Assembly: GCA_921293015.1 (NCBI GenBank)
Contig: OV121093.1
Location: 28,716,622-28,780,621, forward strand
DNA: 64,000 bases
Source: Phorcus lineatus
Taxonomy: Eukaryota; Mollusca; Gastropoda; Trochida; Trochidae
Direction: 5' to 3'
The notes under the pieces are model-generated. The model was not told the origin of the DNA. It worked only from the letters and a program-made list of their open reading frames with translations, and searched no databases. Position 1 is the stretch's first letter, and each line of letters opens with the position of its first letter. The position numbers and the translations under genes were made by a program. Below, in pieces: positions 24,332-36,369 of this stretch.

Positions 24332-24596
24332 AAATCCATCGTCAGAGCTGGTTTAAAGCCGGGATTTCGACAAAGTTCGTAACCGTGATCGGGAATACCC
24401 GGGGACGGATGGAAAACGTGAGACTAAGTTAAACCTTCTTTCATAATATGAAATATTAACGTCTCGGTCTAACTTCTTGGGTTTAGACCTGGTCTAATAC
24501 TAAACCACCTTTCATCATACCAGTTCACGTTTAAACCAAGACTTAGAACGGGACTCCCGTTAAACCTGGTCTAAACCCGCTTCCGTAATACGGACC
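24326..24596 (-). repeat. Right long inverted arm of Harbinger-like element
   Basis: Reverse-complement partner of 21445-21717. It begins within the last codons of the transposase fragment, so the arm junction is what truncates that gene. Confidence 0.8.
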
Positions 24597-25189
24597 TTTG
24601 TGTTTGCGCAAAATGTTAGCGGCACTGAGCGAGTGCACAGCGTCAACGGCCGGGCCATTCGAAACTACGAGAGCCACGCGTAGCGAGTGAGTGTAATGGA
24701 GAGTAACGGAGAGGGCCGAGGTGTTTCGAATGCGGCCGGGCATCAAGAGGGTTAAAAACTGCTGAGTCAAAGAGGAAGTACAACAATGAGCATGCGCAAA
24801 CTTGGTTTATTATAAAGTTTGAAACATCAAACAAACGAAAAAATAGTTAGACTGTTAGTCTGGGTTTAAACCAAGGGTTTTGCTAGACCTGCTTTCTGTA
24901 ATACCGTTTTTTCTGGACCCGGGGTTCGGGTTTCCGTAAACCAATACTAGCCTTAAACCTGGTCTAAGAAAAACTGGCTTTCATAATACGGGCCTTATAG
25001 TTTACCTATGATCCATAATCATTTGTGTGTATCATTGCTATCATTTGATATTCTTTTGAATCACCTATCAGTGAAAGAAAGGGGTTTTGGCGCTGATTTA
25101 ATAGGGACTGCGTCTGTATGTTTTAATACAGGGAAAATCCCCATTACTTGGGCTAAAGGCATTATTTATCCTATTCCCTGCAGCATTAG

Positions 25190-25395
25190 AGAAATAAATT
25201 CTGTCTAATGTTGCATCACGTTTTTCATGTAAATTAAGTAAATTATCTGTCTATCTTAACTGTTTTGACATGAATTGTTTTATAATATTATGTTATTATT
25301 TGTCTTCATTCTGGAGAATTGTAATTATACAAAACAAATTTCCCTTTTGGGACAATAAAGATTATCTTATCTTATCTTATTTTATCTTAACTTTA
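25190..25395 (+). mobile_element. Short retroposed insertion inside the LINE, (CTTAT)n tail
   Basis: The RT frame stops at 25208 shortly after YPIP, and the next RT block resumes at about 25396. The intervening DNA ends TTGGGACAATAAAGATTATC followed by a TTATC/CTTAT array, the form of a SINE or LINE 3' end. The flanking duplication was not resolved. Confidence 0.6.
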
Positions 25396-27219
25396 GATCC
25401 TATGGATCCCATGTCATATCGGGGTTTAACCCTCACCAACTCTATGTACAAACTGTATTGCAATGTTTTGAATAACCGTTTACAGTCATGGGCTGAAGCT
25501 ACTGGTGTTTTATGTGATATACAAAATGGTTTCCGGAAGAAGAGATCCACCACTGATCATATTCACTCTGTTTGTTCTTTTATTGAAAATAGAAAATGTA
25601 AAAATAAAGATACATTTGCTGCTTTTATTGATTTTAAGAAGGCGTATGACTGTATTGATAGAGGTGTGTTGTGGGAGAAAGTTAATGACATTGGTGTAAA
25701 AGGAAAGCTGTTTTTAGCTCTACAATCACTGTATGACAATGTTAAGTGTAGTGTTCGTGTTAATGGTATGTTAACATCATGGTTTAATGTTAATCAAGGC
25801 TTAAAGCAAGGCTGCTTACTTTCACCATTGTTATTCAATTTCTTTATTAATGATTTACTCAGCCAATTAGAAGATAGTGGTATCGGTATTTGTGTTGATG
25901 GTCCCACTATTGCAGCCTTAGCATATGCTGATGATCTTATTCTACTTGCAGAATCATTAGAGGATTTAAACAAATTGTTATGTATTTTAAATGATTGGTG
26001 TGTGAATAATGGTATAAATATAAATAATGATAAATCCAAGATTGTATATTTCAGACATGTTAGCACACAGATAACGAGTGCTGTTTTTACTGTTGGTAAT
26101 TCTATTTTAGAAATTGTTGATAGTTACAATTATTTAGGCCTATTGCTCACAGAACATCTTGATTATAATGCAATGGCTAAGGTAGCAGCTAAGTCTGCTA
26201 ATAGAGCTCTAGGCCTTCTCATTTGTAAATATAAGGCACTTGGAGGAATGGAATCCACTACTTACTCGAAACTATACGATACTATGGTGTGGTCAGTTTT
26301 AAGCTATGGGGCATCTATCTGGGGTCATCGGGAGGTTTCTGTTGTAAATGCTGTCCACCACCGTGCTTTGAGATTTTTCTTGGGGGTGGGTAAATATGCT
26401 CCAAATGTTGCTGTAAATGGAGACATGGGTTGGATTCCTCCAATTGTCAGACAATGGGTGTGTATTTTTAGACAATACTGCCGTTTTATAAAGATGCATT
26501 TTAGACTTAATAAGCATGTTTTTATGTGGTCAGAAAGATGTGCGAGTGGACGTGCGAAAAATTGGAATTTTAGAGTGAAAGCTAAAATGAGAGAATGGAA
26601 CCTGATTGTGGAAGCTGGTGTCAGTGCTAAACGTATATGTGAGCGTGTGCAAGATATCTGTATGAAGAAGTATGTTAGTAATTGGACTGATTTATTGAAT
26701 AAGCCAAGCGGTAGAACGGGAGGTAATAAATTACGAACGTACCGAATGTTTAAGGATGTATATGGCTGTGAAAGATACGTAAGTATGAGTATGCCCCGTT
26801 CATACCGCTCTGCCCTCTCCAAATTCAGATCAGGTACTGCTCCTCTGCATTTGGAAACCGGCAGATATACGAATAAAAATGTGAATGAAAGAGTGTGTTT
26901 TCAGTGTAGTGAGAGTGTTGAGGATGAAAGACATGTACTTTTACATTGCCCTGTGTATGATGATCTGCGTGAGATTTTATATGAAAATGTCTTTTTTAGC
27001 TATCCCAACTTCTTAGATCTTAGTGATATTGATAAATTAGTTTTACTTTTTAAACACCCTGTATATTTTACCGCCAAAACCTGCTTTAATATCTTACAAA
27101 GAAAAAAAACATATTTTATATGGATAGATTTTATATATTACTCTCTGTATATAGTTTACATATGTCTTAGCCTATTTTATACATTATACAATTTTACAAT
27201 AGTCTCTCATAACCCTTAA
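25396..27219 (+). CDS. LINE reverse transcriptase, C-terminal ORF2 portion
   Basis: Uninterrupted frame of about 608 codons. RT blocks appear in order: PMSYRGLTLTNSMYK, DIQNGFRKKRSTTDHI, FIDFKKAYDCIDRG, NQGLKQGCLLSPLLFNF, and the catalytic ALAYADDLILLA (YADD, about 25917-25950). The C-terminal region has a CX2C...H...C knuckle (CFQCSE...RHVLLHC, about 26897-26950) as in CR1/Jockey/RTE-related LINEs. The endonuclease is absent. Upstream frame is broken by an insertion, so this copy is not autonomous. Intact coding over 1.8 kb suggests fairly recent activity. Confidence 0.88.
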   Translation, partial: DPMDPMSYRGLTLTNSMYKLYCNVLNNRLQSWAEATGVLCDIQNGFRKKRSTTDHIHSVCSFIENRKCKNKDTFAAFIDFKKAYDCIDRGVLWEKVNDIGVKGKLFLALQSLYDNVKCSVRVNGMLTSWFNVNQGLKQGCLLSPLLFNFFINDLLSQLEDSGIGICVDGPTIAALAYADDLILLAESLEDLNKLLCILNDWCVNNGININNDKSKIVYFRHVSTQITSAVFTVGNSILEIVDSYNYLGLLLTEHLDYNAMAKVAAKSANRALGLLICKYKALGGMESTTYSKLYDTMVWSVLSYGASIWGHREVSVVNAVHHRALRFFLGVGKYAPNVAVNGDMGWIPPIVRQWVCIFRQYCRFIKMHFRLNKHVFMWSERCASGRAKNWNFRVKAKMREWNLIVEAGVSAKRICERVQDICMKKYVSNWTDLLNKPSGRTGGNKLRTYRMFKDVYGCERYVSMSMPRSYRSALSKFRSGTAPLHLETGRYTNKNVNERVCFQCSESVEDERHVLLHCPVYDDLREILYENVFFSYPNFLDLSDIDKLVLLFKHPVYFTAKTCFNILQRKKTYFIWIDFIYYSLYIVYICLSLFYTLYNFTIVSHNP

Positions 27220-27316
27220 AGGGTGGCTCACTTTAATGTTCGATTTTATATGTATATACTTTTTACTGTATTTATGTGAGGTGAGACTGAAATAAAATAT
27301 CTGTCTGTCTGTCTTC

Positions 27317-30300
27317 ATTTTTGTCGGCATGACTGGTGTTTTCCGGTTTGCAGGAACCTATACAAATAATTGGTAAAGCTTGTTTTAAACAAGTAGACGC
27401 TTAAACCCCAACCCAACAACAACGAACAAAGTTTAGATGTAAACAGTTTATCGTTTACGCGTAATAAATACAAGCAATAATCACCCTTAAAATAATCAAG
27501 TAATGAGGCAAAGAAACAAGGTGACAGTTATCTTGAAAATGTATACCTAAGTATATTTCCCTTTTTGTGAATCTTGTACAGATTCCTAAAGTGATTCGGT
27601 TCATTACCGGGAAAGCAACATTTGTGATGTTTAAACTAACAGACCAGGGGATTATACTGGCCAACTGCATCTTGCGAACAATAGAGGTAATTGCAGTGAG
27701 TTAAAATCGAAAAGTCAATCAGTGAGTAGTCAGTGCCTTCAGTCAGGGTGAGCGAAAATTCGTATATATTCATTTCTGTATTATAACCAAACGTTTTAAT
27801 CCATTAAAACAACGTAAGTTAGCTTCGGTGAAACTTCAAAGGGTTTTGACTGTAATGACAAATGTTGCTTTCATTGTAAGACGCCAGAGATTCAAAGATC
27901 AATCAATTACTACTTCTGCTAGTAAACATTGATATCTATCTGGAATCTAGATAAGATATCACAGACAGTGTATTTAAAGCAAATTAAAGCACTATTTCAT
28001 AACAATCAGTAAGAAGGGATTAATGTAGAATTTTAAAGATAATTGTGCTCTGTGTTTAGACTCAAATCTATCAAAAGTGTAGGGGAAATACGTCATTACA
28101 ACTCTAAACAGGAAATCAAAATTTCTTACTACGGACGCTTCTTAACTTGTGCTTGAAATGTGTCTTTCACGCCTAGCATTGAACTCACTTCCTATAAGAA
28201 ATTGATATGTATAGCGACAATGATTCCATAATAACAATTTAAAGATAATATCTACCGCTTCTATAATCATCTGTCAAAGTTTGGTGCCTAATGAAAATCT
28301 TAATTAGCAACACATTTTCCTATTCAAAATAACAATGCATAATAAATTAGATAATAAAGTTAGGGATGTGATTCAAATGTAATTGTTTATAACATGAATT
28401 ATGATAATTTCAATTATTTACATATTGATAAAATACTTATCAAAAGTTAAATATCCCTTACTTATTATTGTCCAAAATATAGATAGAAGATATATTTCAT
28501 GTTATACGATATCATGGGAATAGGTTGCCAGAAATATGTCTATATTTTGAAAAAGCATGTCACGTGACATTTTTTTAAATTAAATTTTGAAACATGGCAC
28601 AAACAAATAGAGGCCAAAAGAGCATTGAAGATTTATATATAATTAATCTTACCTGACCTATCTGAGGCGTAGAAGACAGCTTTCATCTTTGTATTATTTC
28701 TTGGAGCAAAACTAGTGAACAGATGTATACGGTATACATCAAAACAGCATGTAGTCACGATGATATGCAAAGTGAGTAAAGGATTTTAATACGTTTAATT
28801 GTTTTCATAACTATTATCATGAGTGGGCTCGTTAACCTTAATCCTAAAATCTTCATCGTCAAACAACAGGAAATGTTAAATACCAGGACAGTTTTACAAA
28901 CGTCTTTCTCAGGTTGTTGCTATAAAGATTTTGATTATATGCTTCTCTGTAGATCACACATATTTTTTTTTTCTTATTGGCATCTACATTTAAATGAAAT
29001 ATATACTACATACTTCTTCCTTTCCATATTCGCCACTCTTTTAGACAAAAGGAACACACTGTGGATAACATAGTGGAATTTTATACTTGATAATTTATTT
29101 ATTGTTTTTCGCAGAATATGTTGTAATGTTCAATAAATAATTCAATTTGCAGTTACTATTTACAAAGAATAAAAATTTTACACCAGTTAAGAAGTAAAAG
29201 TAACCGTTTTCATTAAATTTGTAACCACATTATTACTTACATCGTTCCAAAGCACAACTCATATCAATTAACTTTAAGCATTAGCCAGTCATTAGGCATC
29301 CCCTACAACTTTATGATAATGTTGATATCGCACTTGCATTTGATTACAAAGACGTTGTTTTCTGTTCAATTTATGAAACAATAAATGTTTAAACCAAATC
29401 GAATAATCTGTGTCATTTCGTAACTGCTTACACCATGAGGTAATTTTGCTGACGTTGTTATGTTAATCTTTATGTGAATGGGAAAGTCAATTTAGAAAAG
29501 GAGTTAAATAACCAAAGGGATGTAAATAATCAAAATTTCACCGAATATTTCCGATCTCTTGTTAAAACAAAATGAATAGCGCCGATTACATAAATCGGCA
29601 GTGGTGATGGGCTCTGGCACTAAACAGGTTGAGATGCATACATATTGGTCGCTGACACTAATTGGCATATATCCTTTGATTAGGTGACCATAAAGCACCG
29701 AAAAAGTCAATTGTCGTAAACTAATTACCTTGGCGTCTCAATGTCTGAATGAAGGTAGGACTTGTTGTCTGTAAGAACTGTCACTTTCCGATTGACTTTA
29801 ATCATTATTATTACTAAAAGAAAAAATACTGCCTGATATTTTCAAACTCTCAACTCAAGCAAGCAAGCTAATATTGTTGCCTTAGAATGATCTTTGATAT
29901 GATTTGATGCAAACTTATTTTTATTCAACAAACTGACTATCGATTGATATAGAAGTGTTATATTAATACCTTTCCAGTTATGTATTCAATACATATATCA
30001 TTGAAATATGAATCAGATTGAATATAATCAGATAGCAAGGGAAAAAATCCTATGTATTCAACGAAATGAATTATTTGCGTGCAATAAGTTTTAATTTGAT
30101 GTAAGTCAGATACAAGAGACAATTGAACATTCTTAATAAATGTAAACTTCATTTCTTATGTTTGAATTGTATGGACGAAACAATGTAATGTAATGACCCG
30201 ATGCATTAATTTTTGAATGAACACATTCATTGAAATAAGCTACCTTTGTAATATTCACGATTATTCAATAGTGATTCCTAGAGTGACTTGGTAACATCAG

Positions 30301-31490
30301 TTTCTTAAGGTGGTACAGTATAAAGACTAATTAATACTTTCATTCTCACAACGTTCTTCATTTTTAATGAAATCATTGGCATACTATGGTGGGGAAAAGA
30401 TGCTCTTTTGTATATTTAATTTCTGATTTTAATCTCGTTAATTTTTGTGTGTCAGGCACGTCTGCTTAGCGCCTGTCACTTCTATTGGTGACTCCCTCTC
30501 ACACGCACCCGTATCCTGCCCAACAAGTTTATTGTCAAGTTGAGATCAGAGAGACATCCTTGATTGTCGGCTAGACTAGTTAACGAACTGTTAATTACCA
30601 TGGAGCATAAATGTGCACCTGCTTTCTCACAGTTCAAACAGAGACCTGGAAAGCTTCTCGGTAAGACCTCAACGAAAAGGTAAGCTGTAATATTAGATTA
30701 TATATATAAGACCCTTTCACATGTGATGAAACCTTTATGAATGTCTGACAGTCACCAATAACCATGGGATGCGACAGCGGAAGGAAAAAGGAATGATGAC
30801 TTATTAAAAGAAATATAAAATATCTTTGAAAATGTTATGAAATCTGTTGTTGAATGATCCAAACATTTACTTAGTTTACTGTTAGCACATCGTAGAGTTT
30901 AAGTATTTTTAATGAAAGTTTTCATACATTTGATATCATTTAATAATCCGACGGTGACTCAGGAAAATAATAACTCCATCATTTCACTAAATATTTAAAA
31001 GAAATGATATACGTTATTTAACAATTTGCTACCTTTACAAACCTATCATCTGTGAATATATTGTTCGAAACACTGTGTTCGGGAGAGGCGTCATCATCGT
31101 CGATTGAGGTTAACAAATAACAAATAAATATGTTTGTGGACATTTCAATTTAACCGTTTGGTTCAAGTATGATGTGCTTGTGGTTCTATGTCTAATAAAT
31201 TGACCTCCGAAATGAATGTTGTTAATAAAATAACTAATTGCTAAACATACTAAGCTTGTTAAATTGTAAACTCGTTTCATTGGCTATATCTATATTATAG
31301 TTCTCATGTGACTTCACAATGAAAATCGCATTCTTGATTAAACCAATAAGGGTCACATGTTATAATCCGATATTACAGGGAAAATAGACATGGGCATAGC
31401 GGGAATAATTTCTGTGTCTCACAGACCGCTGAATAACAATAAAAGCATCCCGTCAGACGCTCTGCCTAGTGAATGTCATGCTTACCCCAG
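27317..31490. other. Interior of CACTA-like element, no gene recognised
   Basis: 4.2 kb of AT-rich sequence without a recognisable coding frame. One item stands out: an ACCATGG start context at 30597 with a 21-codon frame ending at a strong GGTAAG donor (about 30660). No matching downstream exon was found. Confidence 0.4.
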
Positions 31491-31514
31491 CCCCCCCCCC
31501 CCCCCCCCCCCCCC
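31491..31514. repeat. Poly(C) tract of 24
   Basis: An uninterrupted run of 24 cytosines in otherwise AT-rich DNA, flanked by further C-rich sequence. The complementary G24 could form G-quadruplexes. Length may be affected by sequencing error. Confidence 0.95.
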
Positions 31515-31735
31515 TCCTGCTCCACCATCCACTATTCGCTGAAAGCAGAGTAGGATATTAGTAAACGAAATTATTGAAATAATTTTTTTTAAAACAGTGT
31601 AAATAAGGATAAAGTATATTTGTTTTTTAATGCAGGAGTAATATGGATGCAATGACTGTTAACAACAAAAACATATGTACTGAATCTAATATCTCTGGAA
31701 CAGAAAATAAGTATTTGTACATAGTTAACGGGAGT

Positions 31736-32150
31736 ATAGACAGACAGACAAATATTTTATTAAAGTCTCACCTCTTTGCATTAAAAACATAAATACAGGT
31801 AAACAAACATAGATTAAGAGCCACCCATTGAGGGTTATGAGAGACTAAAACAAAACAAAAATAATCATGGGCTACATACGATAAAGCGTAAAACATGTTA
31901 AAAGGTACCATATATTAAACTCTATATAAAACAAAGGATATACTGTGTCTTAACACATTACTGACTAAAAATACGGTACATGATAGGTACATGTATCTCG
32001 AGGTTGCAAAATATACTGTAAAAATTGTTTGGTCTTATTATTATATTTGTTTGGTTATTCTTAGTTGTTTTGTGTATCTTTACATTATTATTAATCATTC
32101 CGCGACCATTTGACTCAACCTCATAGTGTGGTGGTTTGCGTGCGTCAGAC
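31736..32150 (-). mobile_element. LINE 3'-end fragment, minus strand
   Basis: Reading the minus strand, AGTCTCTCATAACCCTCAAT, GGGTGGCTC, GTATTTATG and GAGGTGAGACT then AATAAAATATTTGTCTGTCT match the 3'UTR and tail of the LINE at 27190-27316. It is a 5'-truncated copy of the same family; the upper boundary is approximate. Confidence 0.75.
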
Positions 32151-32349
32151 ACCGAGAGTTATGCCATGCTATGCAAAAATAAAACTTATAAATAAATAAC
32201 TATTAAAACTTTGTTTTTAAGGCTTCAGTCTTTTACTTAAAATCCCCTTTACATCTTATCTTTTTATCACCTTGTATTTTAAATCATCGCATATATTCTG
32301 CTATTTATTATCTATTTATCTATAACTTGTATACAGTATATATGTGTTA

Positions 32350-32487
32350 TTTTTTCTAACAGTGTGTCATAAGCCAAAATTTGGCTGGTTGTTAACAGAC
32401 TTACGTTATATTATATAATGTTTTATCAAAGTGCCTGATTGACTTGTGACACTTAGATAAACTATTTCTGTCTGTCTGTCTATGCCA
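32350..32487 (+). mobile_element. Second LINE-like 3' end, plus strand
   Basis: Ends GATAAACTATTTCTGTCTGT followed by CTGTCTATG, the same form of tail as the LINE at 27290-27316 but in opposite orientation to the fragment at 31736. The two tails face outward with about 750 bp between them. The body is too short or diverged to place in a family. Confidence 0.45.
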
Positions 32488-34679
32488 GCCGAAGATAACA
32501 TGCTCGTGGTTTAGACCCGGCGGGGGAAAACCTACTGTCTATCTCTCACTATGTCTCTATTTCCCTCTTTCCCTTATCCTTTCCGTTCTCCCTGATCAGT
32601 CCACTCTTTTTTGGATGGATGCTTGTCATCCGCGTCTTTTGATAGTTGAAATATTGTTCAAAACACGTTATACCCCCGACCCACTCACTCTTTTCATCCA
32701 CCAAACGACTGTAGTAATGAATCTGATAGTATTATTCAGATACAGTTATACATATTGGCACTTGGTATTTTTTCCTCGGCTTGTTTTGATTTGTATGTCA
32801 TTCAAAGGTCATGTTTGACCTCCTCCATTCGCCTTCCTTTTCATATTTGTAAATTATTTGACCGTGACTTACCCCCAACAACTGCCCCTTGCATAATGGC
32901 AGCATCAGTAGGCAACATTTTTTCTGACTAGATAATTTACAAAACAAAACATTCTGTGAATACTCAGTGTTATTTGAACAAAGTTACAAGTCGTTTATTA
33001 TAATCAGAATATAAATTGTAAACAGTATCCATTAAATAAACATTTGCCCATCGTTTAATGGGAACTACTTATATCAAATGTATAAAAACTAATAATTACG
33101 CCAACACCAAATACCGACATAAACTAGAATGTATCTTAAGTATGAGTTTTTGTATACAGTTCAACACAGTTTAGAATAAGTATTATGTAAACATGTCTTA
33201 GGACATAATTACGTCCCATACAACGCCCATACCAAAAAGTAAACTGAAACTAGACGTCTTGAGAATAGTTTCTGAGCTATTATACCATCTATACAATCGG
33301 TGATATACCGAAATCCAATGGCGAATAGATAATACTTATTTGTACTTGATCTGTAAAATAGAGATTCAGGTTTAATGTTCAAACTTTAATGTTCATTATA
33401 ATAAATACGTCACAATATTTACGATGGCATGATACACGAGACAGTACAGATTTAGGATTGCTGTCAATTTGATGTCTTTATACATAATTAAAGGAGCCAG
33501 ACTGAATATATCAATATGCTTCCTTAGAGGTATAGCAACAATAGCATATTGTGCCATGTCCTTCAGAATGCGTATCTGCATCAAAAGAAGACCCTTGCAT
33601 ATAAATAGCAGGGTAGTCGTGTCACTTTATCATAATACACACCCTGATATACATAACGACCACAAATACACATCATTGCTCCCACTGTAATTGCTGGTAA
33701 TTAAGTAAGAGAATCACTTGGTGCAAAATACAAAAACTGGTATTGAATTAAAGTGATATTCAACAAATGTCTTTATTCAATTTGTATGTAGTTTGTATAT
33801 TGTCAGATATAATGTGTGTAAAAAAGGCTACTTTGAAAGATTATTCCCAAAGAAAAATGCAGGTAATGATAAGTCATATTTGATTAGTATTAAGAAAGAA
33901 TATTATATTATGTGTTATTAGTGCATATTAGTTTAAATTTATTATTATTATTTGTTTACCTTCTACATATTCCTTTTTGTAAACATGTTGTGACTGTAAT
34001 AGTTGTATATTCAATGATCATACATAAACAAGTTGCAACGTTTCAATCATCATTTTGTTATGTTAAGCGGAATCAACACATGGTTTTGTATCCAATATTT
34101 ATACTTTTGTAAACTATTGGACTGACTGATATAACAGTTTTTGCAAGTCATGTCAAATAGATGTCTAAATACTAATTTTGACGCTCATGTCAGTGATTTA
34201 ACTACAGTTGACAAAACATTTGATAAGACGGTTTTTTGAAGATCTAATTGTATTATAAATCCAAAATAATATATAACTCGGCCAACTTGAAATATATTTT
34301 ATATACACATTTTGATTTGTAATTAACATTTTAGGTTATCGAGCAAATTGTCAAGTCAATAATCATATTTCGTTTAATCTGCAACATCAATGCTTTATGA
34401 TAGTGTGGAGTCAGATTCACTACGTTATCTAAAATTTTCCAAAGTTCCCCCTTTCCTGCCACGAGTTTGAATAAGTTAAGACTTCTGTTGTTCTACATTT
34501 AACCTTTGAATTTTGTTCTTTTGTCATACTTGCACTAGTAATTGTGATGAAAATGCTTGACAATGCCATTCAAACTCATGATATTAACGTCAAATTACCT
34601 ATCTTTGAAGTTGTAAATCAATAATACCTTTTGCATATTGTTTTTGTAGAAGTAAATAATGTTTTTAAGAATTTTCAAT
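32488..34679. other. Interior of CACTA-like element, no gene recognised
   Basis: AT-rich, no coding frame or repeat recognised up to the subterminal region. Confidence 0.4.
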
Positions 34680-34857
34680 AATTTCCTCTAGTTTCATATA
34701 GTTTAATATAATTTCCAAGAGTATCATTCGTTTGGAAACTAGGCGTATACTCTGCATGAAATTATAGGAAACTGCCAGTTTCCTCTCGTATACTGTAGCT
34801 GAAATTCGGCATTTCCTTCTCATGAAACCTCATTAAACTACTCTATTTTCTCCAGTG
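34680..34857 (-). repeat. Right terminus and subterminal repeats of the CACTA-like element
   Basis: Ends TTTTCTCCAGTG then TTG. Contains TTTCCTCTAGTTTCATATAG, GGAAACTAGG, GGAAACTGCC and CATTAAAC motifs, inverted relative to the left terminus. Confidence 0.6.
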
Positions 34858-34860
34858 TTG

Positions 34861-36360
34861 TCGCTGGACAATGGGCAATACCAGAGGATCATCTAACCTT
34901 TTAGATATAAACAGATTAAAGGTGAATCTGCTTGAGATTGAAGATTTTAATTTAAGACTATTTTAAGAGTAAGAAATGTTTTAAAGGTAGAATGACAAAA
35001 ACATTTTGTGAAATAAAACAAAGTCAAACTCAAGGTATGAAACAAAGATCATCAAATTAACTGTAATAATCATAACAAATACATTATATTTAATAATTGA
35101 ATAAGACTTTATTTGACGATTTAACAAACAAGTGTCCTACCTTCTACGAAGGATAAGTAAAACCTTTTGAAGAGAAATATACAAAAGTCAACAAGCATTT
35201 GAGGACAACAGGAATGAAGCATGCGCTGCACGTGCCAATCTTGCTCATTTCACACGGGTCTGCACGTGCAAATTGTCATTGCCCTTCAGAAAGATGTTTT
35301 TTCTAATAGTCAAGTAGAGTTTTGCGCCCGTTTCCTTCTCTTTTACTTGTAGAAGTAAAGTCATTGTAGAGGTCAAACAATAAAGGAATATGTTTTTATA
35401 ACAAAATCAATAAACAGAGTTGTAAATGAAACTTACATATACATAATGAACAAAGTTAAGCACCCTCAAGTTTGTCACCAGTAAGTTTTGTCTGAGAGTA
35501 AAGAGGACCACATTGCAGTAAAAGTATGATATGATAGAATCATAATTTTGCAATTTAAGAACGTAATTTCATTAAGATATCGTTTCGGATATTTTGAATA
35601 ATTGCAGTTATACAAATTGATAATTTTGAGATCAAATGGTGAATATGTTCAGAAAGTCAATATTTTTTGTTTTAATGTGTATTATTCTATTATTCCTATT
35701 CCACTGATCAAACTTTATTATGGATCTCTTAAGCAAAAGTCACTAGTTACAGCAGTATGGACCTCCAAAATCTCATTTTTTGGAAAATGACTGAATGGGG
35801 CAGTTTCAACCGTAACAACGACTATAAAGCAAAAAGAAGTACAGGGTTACTGAATCAAAGTTATAGAAGACCACATTTATTCCAAAATCGTCTGGTTATG
35901 GCCATTTTCTGAACATTATGGAACATTCTTATCAAATTTCAAAACCCAATTATGTCCTTATCGTGAAGGATACATGGTTTTTTAAAGTGTAAAATTTTAC
36001 CTGTTAACAAAATTGTTGTTCATGACAACTAACATAAGAATCCATCGCATACTTTTGACAAACGGACGATAGTTATTTTGGGTGAAAATCAGTACCATTA
36101 TGGTTTTTATCTTAAGTTCTCAAAATGTCATCATGTATGATGATTTTTAAGATACTAAGTCACGAAAACTTTAGTTTCTATGTCAAGGGGGTCCATTTAG
36201 TCATATTGTCGTATTTTTCTCCACAGATGCATTTTGCAATTTTGAAAATAGGGGGGTGCTTAACTTTGTTCTCTATGTATATATAACTTTCCAATTTCCC
36301 CTTGAAATGTTTCACCCTTTGAAAGGTTTCTCTTTATATAACCTTTCTATTTCTTTTCGT
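34861..36360. other. No gene recognised
   Basis: Right flank of the CACTA-like element, AT-rich, no feature seen. Confidence 0.4.
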
Positions 36361-36369
36361 ATGAAATTC

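Larger units (their letters stand above)
21445..24995. mobile_element. PIF/Harbinger-like DNA transposon, defective
   Basis: Bounded on the left by AGGTCCATATTACGGAAGCG and on the right by the complement of AGGCCCGTATTATGAAAGCC. Two 270-bp arms in inverted orientation (21445-21717 and 24326-24596) frame an interior that holds a truncated HARBI1-type transposase (24053-24331). A further 0.4 kb (24597-24995) ends in another diverged copy of the terminus, so the structure may be a rearranged pair. No clean 3-bp target duplication could be fixed. Confidence 0.6.
25008..27316 (+). mobile_element. Non-LTR retrotransposon (5'-truncated LINE) with (CTGT)n tail
   Basis: Starts within the RT N-terminal region (CFNTGKIPITWAKG at about 25115-25160), continues through a long RT open frame, and ends after ATAAAATATCTGTCTGTCTG (27290-27316). 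A 3' end made of a short tandem repeat in place of poly(A) is typical of several LINE clades. A small tailed insertion lies at about 25190-25395. Related 3' ends occur at 31736 (minus strand). Confidence 0.8.
20114..34857. mobile_element. Candidate 14.7-kb CACTA/EnSpm-like element with nested insertions
   Basis: The left end begins CACTACAAGAAAAGG and the right end, read inward on the other strand, begins CACTGGAGAAAATAG. These are CACTA-type termini. Directly outside both ends is the same TTG (20111-20113 and 34858-34860), fitting the 3-bp duplication of this superfamily. Subterminal regions share inverted motifs, for example AAACTAGAGGAAA at 20273-20285 versus its complement at 34682-34694, and GGAAATGCC at 20251-20259 versus 34808-34816. 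No CACTA transposase is recognisable inside. Contents are a Harbinger-like element, a LINE and LINE tails. It could instead be two unrelated ends that happen to match, but the motif, polarity and TTG agree. Confidence 0.55.

Noticed and set aside
26325-26822. 165-codon minus-strand frame
   Set aside because: Fully inside the LINE reverse transcriptase on the other strand; a shadow frame.
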